In this document: positions 35,327 to 42,261 of the stretch, in pieces
Position numbering within the stretch: position 1 is the first letter of the stretch
Layout of the letters: each line of letters opens with the position of its first letter
Assembly (NCBI GenBank): GCA_964542765.1
Contig: CAZIVO010000014.1
Coordinates: 1-46,751, forward strand
DNA length: 46,751 nucleotides
Direction of reading: 5' to 3'
From: CAZIVO01 sp964542765
GTDB lineage: Bacteria; Planctomycetota; UBA1135; UBA2386
Program-made: the position numbers and the translations under genes
The notes under the pieces: model-generated
What the model saw: the letters and a program-made list of their open reading frames with translations, nothing else
Told to the model about the DNA's origin: nothing
Databases searched by the model: none

Positions 35327-35502
35327 CATTGCAGGCTCCATGCTCGGTCGCTGAATCCGATGCGCATGGTATGCCAAGAGAAGCATCCCGTGTGGATGAC
35401 CTCTTCAAAACAAGTGAATCCGTCGAGCGAAACCTCTGGGTTCAGCGAAATTCATCGGCAGCACGATGAAATGCTGGGCTTTTGACCCACACACTCGCCC
35501 CA

Positions 35503-38500
35503 TCAACCCCAATCACAGATCGACTCCACATATGCGGCCGAGCCATCGCGCAGCCAGCCATCGAGTTGAGCGGGTTCCTTCAACTGTTGACCGCGGCGAC
35601 GAGGCACCACCATGAACCGGCTCCCCATCTCGGGAACAGCGGTCATATCGCCCCACAATTTCTCGAACTGAGCGACTGGAAATACATCCTCCTGACCATG
35701 ACCCCAACGCTTCTTCACCTCCTTGAGTGTCACGTAGGTCGGCACCCGAGCGGCAGCAGAGCGGATGGCAGCATCAACCCGCGCCGGATCAGCAAGCTCA
35801 TCACGAGCGATGCCGATGACCGCAAGTAGACGGTCAAGATCGATCCAGGCCGTATTCGTGCTGTAGTAAGAGAGCTTGAACTCGTCCCGCTCACGCGGCA
35901 ACGCAAGTCCCTCAACAATTCTCGGCTGACCGTTCACGCGGGCCAAACCTCCGCCCCGATCCTCGATCCGGCGCGGTATGGATTCGAAAGTGAGGCCTGC
36001 GCCACTGGTGATATGCAAACCCAGCAAGCCTGGGTCAACGCAAACACCAAGCGTGTCGATGTTATGCAGCATCAGCCAACGAAGTTGAGGGCGCTGATCG
36101 AGAAGGCGCATCAGCACACCATTTCGAAGAAGGTTCGGGACCTCGAACCAGTGGCCAACAGGGTGCAGACACTGCATGGGAATGTTCTGAGAATAGTCAC
36201 TCCCCTCACCACTGGCACACGCCCACTCGGCCCACGCGGCCTGCGAGCTCTCTCTGACCTTCTGCGCCTGCTGATCGAGAATTTGCTGCTTCAATTCCTC
36301 CCACTGGAAACGGAGATCCCGCACCATCGGCACGAGTCGCAACCCGACAGATCTCCCTGGAGACAAGAACAACGGTCCCGGGTAGCCATGCTGGTCACGC
36401 CGCTCCAGCTCCGCCTCGATCGCCTGATGCGTGAAGAGACTCGTCGCCACAATGTGCGGGATTTCGGAGCCAAAGCACCGCGAAGCCTGACGACTCTTCG
36501 CTAGATGCACTTCCAGGAAGCTCCGGTGCGACCCTGAAAGTTTGCAGAACGGATTGATCCCCTTCACCACGCCAGCACCCTGGGTCCATCGGCTCGCAGC
36601 ACCAGCCGCCAGGGTCATGACCGCCACCTCGCCGGCAGCGAGCGCTGCACTGCCAGCTTCCAGACAAGCCTCGCTGACTCCTCCATGAGTATCGACGAAG
36701 TCACAAGGATCCAGATCCTCGATCGTTGTATTGGAAGGAAGACGATTCTGCGAAAGACCGATGCGGCCGCTACGAAGATCGGTGCGGATCTGCTCATGAA
36801 ACTCGCGGTCAAAGCCATGCTGTTCCAGCAGGCCACGCAAATCCAACTCTCCATCATCGACCTCTTCAGATCGAGGAATCAGACGATCGAAGAGAGCCGG
36901 TACAACCCCGCCGAGTGATGCATCAACTCGACATGCCTGGCCGAATCGATCCATCTCCGCTCGCCTCGTCAAACTCAAGGACTGAGGCTCCGAACGCAAC
37001 AGTCGCGGCACCATCAGGGTGTAGTAGCTGCTGGAGAGCATGCTGCCCTCACCGGATATAAACTCGCAGCAGGTTCCATCTTCGTTGATTTCGAAGTCAT
37101 AGACCACCGGGTCCATCGCAAAGGGGAGCGCCTTCTCCATCTCCTGCTTCACCTGGTCCAGAATTTCTTGCATCGCGTCCAGAGCAGCGGGCCTCACCTC
37201 TTCATCGAAGAGGAAGGCCATTCCGCCACCGGCCATTCCACCGAGCATGCAGAACCCAAGAAACTTCTCGCCAAAGCGTTCGCGCACGCGATCAATGACC
37301 GTCTCCGTGAATCGATTGGTCGCCCATGGAACGATCCCCTGAATCGGACCGAAGAAATGGCGCGTTGTCGCGTCAGCCACTGCAGCAATATCACCCTTTG
37401 ATAAAGCCTCGTGGATCTCGTCCAGGATCTCGATGGCCTGCAAGCGACTCTTCCACTCAGCCTCCGAACGGAGCAGGTATTTCTCGGTGACCATTTCGAG
37501 AACGGGCCCAACATTCTGGGCCATCCCACCGTGAACAACGACCATGCTCTCACGCAGACACTGACGAGAACTCGACGGGACATCTTCATCACCGAGAACT
37601 TTGTGTTCAGGAAGCAAGCATCCACGGCTGATGCCGAACTCGGGGTCCTCCTCGTCGGCGACCTTGCCGCAGATCAACTTGATTCCCGGCCAAAGCCCGC
37701 CGGAGTCCTGCCAGCCACCTCCGGAACCGCCCAGCCACTCACCCAGGATCGCGCGCGCCGCAACGATACGACGTTCATTCTCCGCGAGGGGGCCGCTCAT
37801 CGAGTGAGCCTGACCAGTTGCCCTCATGCAAACCGCGATCAATGACGCCAGCAAGTTCGTCGACACCGCCAATCGAGAGCCCTTGGGAATTCCACGTACG
37901 TGGCTGACGATCTCGATTCCATGCCCAGGAGCAGTCAAGCGGGTCAAGAGATCCGCGAGGCTCTCTCCCGACCCCTCCACCCCCGGAGGGACGATCCCGG
38001 CCGCGATCACCGCAGCCTTGAGTAGCCCCAGGTAGTCCTTGGCATAGTCAAAGACCTCCGCAAGGTCAGAAATATCCACCGTTGCACCGAGATCTACACT
38101 GGTCAGGCGAAGTACCGGTTCGTCAATGACGCGAAACACCGTCTCGATCGGCGGCCGGACATCTCCCCCTCCACCCCGAACCGACAGATCCACCGACATG
38201 TTGAGAACACGGGCACCCTCAGGAAAATCCATGCCAAGGAAAAAGATATCGCTCCAACCACTATGCGAGAGATCGAGACGAACAGGAGTCTTCTCGCGCA
38301 GGAGCGGAAATGGCCCATCGGGAGCTTCCCTCTCCATCAATTCGGATCGAACCCGCAGCGGATGCTCCAGCGGATGACCGGCACGGAACATCCAGCGATT
38401 GCCTCGCACCGAGCGCACGCTTCGCCGGACTTGATCCGCGAGCGTTTGAAATCCCAGTCCGTGATACGCCGCTGCGAGTGCGCTCGAGATTGAGTCGCTC

Positions 38501-38835
38501 GGGCCATCACTCTCTTGAGCATCGAGAAAAGCTCTTATCGCTTCCTCGAAACGCCGCTGGAGAAGATGCTCGTAACCGTGGTAGGGGATCGCGCCACTCG
38601 GGGACAGACCATCCCTTGCTGGGATGTGAAACCGATGGATCGCGCACAGGAAAAAGAGAGCCCGCACCCTCTGGTAAAGGTTGTCGCAATGCTTACGGAA
38701 CTGCTCCAGTTCGGCACAGTCCTCGCGCAATTCATCGAGAGAACGATCCTTGCAAAGAGCATCCAGAGAGAAATCCCGTTGCTCGCCATCTTCCGACTGG
38801 ATGACCTCAACGAGGCGGCACGATCGGTCGGTCAT
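35503..38835 (-). CDS. Fucokinase-like GHMP kinase fused to UDPGP-type nucleotidyltransferase
   Basis: 1110 residues. Residues 1-170 are a mainly helical domain I do not recognise. Residues 185-640 form a GHMP kinase related to fucokinase/heptokinase, with substrate loop SGWSDI (192-197), ATP loop PKGSRLAVST (317-326), GGGWQDSGG (372-380) with the probable catalytic Asp376, and C-terminal motif GGMAGGGMAFLF (532-543). Residues 720-1110 match UDPGP pyrophosphorylases: LAAGAASRW...GVVKGINPF (742-763), HPVGHW (891-896), HNIDTLG (924-930) and YSTNTAWIDL (991-1000). By analogy with Fkp, one polypeptide would phosphorylate a free sugar at C1 and convert it to an NDP-sugar. The canonical kinase loop GLGTSS is changed to RLAVST, so the substrate may be unusual. 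The start overlaps the upstream stop (ATGA). Confidence 0.75.
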   Translation of the reverse strand: MTDRSCRLVEVIQSEDGEQRDFSLDALCKDRSLDELREDCAELEQFRKHCDNLYQRVRALFFLCAIHRFHIPARDGLSPSGAIPYHGYEHLLQRRFEEAIRAFLDAQESDGPSDSISSALAAAYHGLGFQTLADQVRRSVRSVRGNRWMFRAGHPLEHPLRVRSELMEREAPDGPFPLLREKTPVRLDLSHSGWSDIFFLGMDFPEGARVLNMSVDLSVRGGGGDVRPPIETVFRVIDEPVLRLTSVDLGATVDISDLAEVFDYAKDYLGLLKAAVIAAGIVPPGVEGSGESLADLLTRLTAPGHGIEIVSHVRGIPKGSRLAVSTNLLASLIAVCMRATGQAHSMSGPLAENERRIVAARAILGEWLGGSGGGWQDSGGLWPGIKLICGKVADEEDPEFGISRGCLLPEHKVLGDEDVPSSSRQCLRESMVVVHGGMAQNVGPVLEMVTEKYLLRSEAEWKSRLQAIEILDEIHEALSKGDIAAVADATTRHFFGPIQGIVPWATNRFTETVIDRVRERFGEKFLGFCMLGGMAGGGMAFLFDEEVRPAALDAMQEILDQVKQEMEKALPFAMDPVVYDFEINEDGTCCEFISGEGSMLSSSYYTLMVPRLLRSEPQSLSLTRRAEMDRFGQACRVDASLGGVVPALFDRLIPRSEEVDDGELDLRGLLEQHGFDREFHEQIRTDLRSGRIGLSQNRLPSNTTIEDLDPCDFVDTHGGVSEACLEAGSAALAAGEVAVMTLAAGAASRWTQGAGVVKGINPFCKLSGSHRSFLEVHLAKSRQASRCFGSEIPHIVATSLFTHQAIEAELERRDQHGYPGPLFLSPGRSVGLRLVPMVRDLRFQWEELKQQILDQQAQKVRESSQAAWAEWACASGEGSDYSQNIPMQCLHPVGHWFEVPNLLRNGVLMRLLDQRPQLRWLMLHNIDTLGVCVDPGLLGLHITSGAGLTFESIPRRIEDRGGGLARVNGQPRIVEGLALPRERDEFKLSYYSTNTAWIDLDRLLAVIGIARDELADPARVDAAIRSAAARVPTYVTLKEVKKRWGHGQEDVFPVAQFEKLWGDMTAVPEMGSRFMVVPRRRGQQLKEPAQLDGWLRDGSAAYVESICDWG

Positions 38836-39677
38836 TCCCCCGCCAGTTCCCGCTGCGCAAGGAGTTCGATCATCTCCGTCAGCACCTCATCGCGACCCTC
38901 ACCACTCAAGGCGAGCGCAAGCTGAGCTTGGAAGAGGCCATACTTGACTCCCAGATTGAAACGTTGACCCGGAGATTCGAATGCCAGATAGCGCTCGCGC
39001 GAAGCAAGGGAGGACAGAGCCCCCGCGAGCGAAACATCCTCTCCGGTGGCGAGAGCCTGCTCGAGCAGTTCCATGAATCCCGCAGACAAGACATGCATTC
39101 CGAAAAAGCAAAGGTAGTGGCCGGCGCGTAGCCCCGGAACGATCAGGGTCTGCTCGGCCTCGGTCGGGGTAGGCTTTTCTGCAACCGTGTCGATCAGATA
39201 GAGGTCCTTGTGGCCTGCCACGCGCTGACCGCCGACCACTCCATACAACGGCAAGCTGTGCTCGCGCGTCGGCTGGACTGCGGAGACAGAGGCCGCCTCG
39301 GCCTGCGCGATCTCGACGAGACGCTGAGCGCAGACGCCGCCACCCCGCGCCACCCAAAGGTGATCACTTACAAGGTGCAAGAAGGCCTCGCCGTAAACAA
39401 ATTCCTTCGCACACAAGAGGGCATGCCCGTAGCCATTTGGTTCGGGCTGCTCGACGAAGAGGAGGCGTGCGCCGACATCACCGGCCGCATCCTCGTAAGC
39501 GGGGCCATCTCCAGGGTGCACGATCACACACACCTCATCGATGCCAGCCGACACGGTCTCATCAAGGATGATCCGGATCGCCGACTTCAGCTCACCATCT
39601 CGATCAACGAGACGCTGCAGTGGCAACGAACGCTGCTTCGGACTCGCCGCAGTGATGACAGCCTTGGTCAGGTTCAT
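38832..39677 (-). CDS. GalU-like sugar-1-phosphate nucleotidyltransferase with atypical nucleotide loop
   Basis: 281 residues. The overall pattern follows GalU (UTP-glucose-1-phosphate uridylyltransferase): KAVITAA start, NGYGHALLCAKEFV, a metal-site Asp in LVSDH, LYGVV...VAEKP, GMHVLSAG, and FNLGVKYGL near the end. The normally invariant loop GLGTR...PKE instead reads SPKQRSLPLQRLVDRDGE (12-29), keeping Arg16 but losing the Gly-x-Gly-Thr and the Lys. Either the nucleotide or the reaction is changed. It is the first gene of a two-gene unit and is coupled through ATGA to the kinase fusion, so the two enzymes probably work in the same pathway. Confidence 0.75.
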   Translation of the reverse strand: MNLTKAVITAASPKQRSLPLQRLVDRDGELKSAIRIILDETVSAGIDEVCVIVHPGDGPAYEDAAGDVGARLLFVEQPEPNGYGHALLCAKEFVYGEAFLHLVSDHLWVARGGGVCAQRLVEIAQAEAASVSAVQPTREHSLPLYGVVGGQRVAGHKDLYLIDTVAEKPTPTEAEQTLIVPGLRAGHYLCFFGMHVLSAGFMELLEQALATGEDVSLAGALSSLASRERYLAFESPGQRFNLGVKYGLFQAQLALALSGEGRDEVLTEMIELLAQRELAGE

Positions 39678-39800
39678 ACGCAGTCAGCTCCCGAAATCAT
39701 CTCCGCCGCCGCATACACGATGCCGGAACAAGCGGCGATCTGAGAACAAAGTTACCGGCGATAGCGCGAGAGAATATCATGACAAACGAAGAGCCAGATT

Positions 39801-40034
39801 TCATCCGCGGCCCGCCGTCTCATGGTCCGGACAATTCGCAATATGAGTCTCGTTCTTGAAGGTCTCCCTGCCTTCGAAGACACAAAGGACACCGTCATCG
39901 AAGATCTCCTTGCAGTTTCGACAGGTCGCACATTTGAAACGCGGACGCGCGCCACGGCCAGAAAACCAGCTTCGGAACAGTCTGTAGGCGACGTATGCCA
40001 CCGCTCCTACCAGCAAAATGCGTAACAAAGTCAT
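39801..40034 (-). CDS. Small membrane protein with Cys-rich C-terminal region
   Basis: 77 residues. One N-terminal membrane helix (about 2-22; LLRILLVGAVAYVAYRLF) is followed by a basic stretch and then a compact region with CATCRNC, a further Cys (DDGVLC) and a His/Cys pair (HIANCPDH). Such spacing suggests a small metal site (zinc or iron). I recognise no named family, but the FETFKN-like part and the Cys layout look structured rather than random. The gene is divergent from the DUF218 gene. Confidence 0.6.
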   Translation of the reverse strand: MTLLRILLVGAVAYVAYRLFRSWFSGRGARPRFKCATCRNCKEIFDDGVLCVFEGRETFKNETHIANCPDHETAGRG

Positions 40035-40064
40035 CGGCGTCTCGGCCCATCATCAAGCTTTCGC

Positions 40065-40090
40065 CAGGACCCTGCAATGGTCAGGGCCTG
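40065..40090 (+). promoter_or_regulatory. Hairpin in the divergent gap before the DUF218 gene
   Basis: A 9-bp stem with one bulged A (CAGG-A-CCCTG pairing with CAGGGCCTG) around a 7-base loop, 23 bases upstream of the ATG at 40114. It may be part of the leader RNA or an operator; its role is not known. Confidence 0.3.
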
Positions 40091-40113
40091 CGAGGCGGTA
40101 GAGTGAGCCCAAG

Positions 40114-40860
40114 ATGCAACGCTTCATCAAGATGCTGGCTCTGCCGCCGCTGAATTGCTTCCTCCTGGCGGGCCTCGGCTGGGCGATCCGACCGTGGTGG
40201 CCACGGATCGGCAAGTCGCTTCTTGCCTTCGCCATCCTGATGCTGTGGCTGCTGAGCACGCCTCTGATCGCCTTCTTCCTGATCGACAGGCTACAGACCG
40301 ATCAAGCCCTGGACCCCTCGACAAGTTCAGCGCAGGCCATCGTCATCCTGAGTGCCGAGATGGACAAGGATGGCCGCGAATTCGGTGGAAGCACGGTGGG
40401 GAGAATGACCCTGCAACGCTTGCGCCACGGTGCCTGGCTGCATCATCAAACCAACCTTCCCATCCTTGTCACCGGTGGTCGAGAATTGGCTGACACGCCA
40501 GCGATCGGCAACATCATGAAGACCGTCCTCGAAGACGAATTCCACGCCCCGGTCCAATGGATAGAGGATCGCGCCAGAAACACGAGAGAGAATGCGCAGT
40601 TCTCTGCTGCGTTACTCGCCACCTCGCCACAAGAAAAGCCCATCAAACATGTGATCCTCGTCACGCATGCCTGGCACCTTCCGCGAGCAAGAGCGGTGTT
40701 CGAAGCTGCAGGACTGAAGGTTACCGCCGCCCCGACAGCCTTCGCCAACAAGCCGACTCACCCACTCTACCGCCTCTTACCCTCGACACGCGCCCTCGAG
40801 ACATCGCGGATGGCCATGTACGAGTGGCTCGGTTCTATCTGGTACTCGGTCACCGGATAA
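40114..40860 (+). CDS. DUF218 (YdcF/ElyC/SanA-like) membrane protein
   Basis: 248 residues. Two N-terminal membrane helices (about 12-55) are followed by a DUF218 domain (about 70-215). Its core strands are AIVILSAEMDK, LPILVTGG, ARNTRENAQFSA and HVILVTHAWHLPRARAVFEAAGL, the last being the most conserved DUF218 segment. Family members (ElyC, SanA, YdcF) are linked to cell-envelope integrity and peptidoglycan-precursor handling. The usual GGG after the first strand is replaced by SAE. The 3' end overlaps the convergent sulfatase gene by 11 bases. Confidence 0.85.
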   Translation: MQRFIKMLALPPLNCFLLAGLGWAIRPWWPRIGKSLLAFAILMLWLLSTPLIAFFLIDRLQTDQALDPSTSSAQAIVILSAEMDKDGREFGGSTVGRMTLQRLRHGAWLHHQTNLPILVTGGRELADTPAIGNIMKTVLEDEFHAPVQWIEDRARNTRENAQFSAALLATSPQEKPIKHVILVTHAWHLPRARAVFEAAGLKVTAAPTAFANKPTHPLYRLLPSTRALETSRMAMYEWLGSIWYSVTG

Positions 40861-42220
40861 CCGTCGCCTCTTTCTTCTTTGCCTGACGCTGGCGCTCGAG
40901 ATAAGGGCAAGGGTCCAGTTCCGGTGCCGGGAGGTGTCGTCTCAACTCATCAAACCGGCTGCGTGCAGCCTTTACGGCCGGATCCTGCGAAGCCGTTACA
41001 TCGAGATAGTTCTGACCATCGCGCCGATCGCCGCAATCGTAGAGCTTGCCGTCACCTTCGAGGAGGAAGCGCTCGGTCCGGAAGATCTGCCGATCATGGA
41101 GATAACTGAAGGCCCAGCTCCGGTGCGCTTGACTCTCCCCCGTGAGGACGGGAAGGAAGCTCACACCATCGATCACCCTGTCCGCCGGCAAGCGTGCGCC
41201 CGCCAGATCAGCGAGGGTGGGCAATATATCGCTCAGATCCGTGAGTGCATCGCTGACCACTCCCGGCTCCACCCGAGGTCCATTGACGATCAAGGGCACC
41301 CGAGCGCCTGCCTCGGTCGCGCGGGCCTTGCCCTTGCCCTGGGTGCCATTATCGCCGGTGAAGATCACGATCGTCTCCTGACGAATCTTCAGGTCATCCA
41401 ACGCACCCACGATCCGCCCGACGATGCGGTCCATGCTCTCCACATTATGCCGCAGTCCTCCCTGCGTTCGCTCATCCTCCCGAGTGAGGTGTGGCGTCGG
41501 AGTCCACGGCTTGTGCGTGAGCACCATGGGGAAATACACCAAGAAAGGCTGATCGCGGTGTCTCGAGACAAAATCGATCACGAAGTCGGCGAACAGATCA
41601 GGGCCATAGTCATAGGGCTGCGTCGGCATGTACTTGCCGTTGCGAAGAATCGAAGGATGCCAGAACCGAGAAGTCGTCCCGCCCTTCTTCTTTCCCTGCC
41701 AGGCACCGGTGTGCTCCACTCCGGCGGGAAGATTGTGCTTGTAGGCCCAGATCGAATACTCGTCAAAACCGCAATCCTTCACCAGTGTCGGCAGCTTGCC
41801 GGTGAGCTGCCACTTCCCCGCAAGCGCAGTCGCATATCCCTTGGTGCGAAGCACATCCGCAAAGGTCACCTCTGCATCACCAAGATCATAGTTCTTGTCA
41901 TCGTGGGTTGGAGAACCAGGACGACCGGTGAAGTTGTACCATCGAGTTCGCTGCGCATAGCGACCGGTCATGATCAGAACGCGGCTTGAAGAACAGATCG
42001 GCGTGGCGTAGCAGGTGCGAAAGCGCAGCCCCCCTGTGGCCAGCTGATCGAGATGTGGCGTGCGGTGAAACTCGTTTCCGTAGCAACCGAGATCCGAAGC
42101 ACCCAGATCGTCAGCCATCATGAGGATGATGTTCGGCGGCCGATCAGATCGGATCTCCTGTGCCGCAGGTGCTCCGACCGAGAACAAGATGATCAGAGCG
42201 TACCGTTGTAATCCATGCAT
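40850..42220 (-). CDS. Secreted sulfatase (type I, formylglycine-dependent)
   Basis: 456 residues with a signal peptide (about 1-21). Features of the alkaline-phosphatase-like sulfatase fold are the metal ligands Asp37-Asp38 in MMADDLG, the nucleophile motif CSSSR (Cys76 to Arg80) followed by TGRYAQR, YFPMVLTHKPWTP, and a later metal site IFTGDNGTQGKG. The usual motif is C-x-P-x-R; here Pro is replaced by Ser, while Cys and Arg stay. Cys76 would be oxidised to formylglycine. The substrate is probably a sulfated polysaccharide. It is divergent from the PSD1/DUF1501 genes, with 41 bases between. Confidence 0.92.
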   Translation of the reverse strand: MHGLQRYALIILFSVGAPAAQEIRSDRPPNIILMMADDLGASDLGCYGNEFHRTPHLDQLATGGLRFRTCYATPICSSSRVLIMTGRYAQRTRWYNFTGRPGSPTHDDKNYDLGDAEVTFADVLRTKGYATALAGKWQLTGKLPTLVKDCGFDEYSIWAYKHNLPAGVEHTGAWQGKKKGGTTSRFWHPSILRNGKYMPTQPYDYGPDLFADFVIDFVSRHRDQPFLVYFPMVLTHKPWTPTPHLTREDERTQGGLRHNVESMDRIVGRIVGALDDLKIRQETIVIFTGDNGTQGKGKARATEAGARVPLIVNGPRVEPGVVSDALTDLSDILPTLADLAGARLPADRVIDGVSFLPVLTGESQAHRSWAFSYLHDRQIFRTERFLLEGDGKLYDCGDRRDGQNYLDVTASQDPAVKAARSRFDELRRHLPAPELDPCPYLERQRQAKKKEATVIR

Positions 42221-42247
42221 GGGGTCCCTCAGATGACGAAGCCGGAC

Positions 42248-42253
42248 TATACT
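42248..42253 (+). promoter_or_regulatory. Near-consensus -10 element immediately before the PSD1 gene
   Basis: TATACT lies 8 bases before the ATG at 42262, so a transcript started from it would have no or almost no leader. No good -35 is seen 17 bases upstream. Suggests leaderless expression, but only as inference. Confidence 0.35.
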
Positions 42254-42261
42254 CCCCCTCG

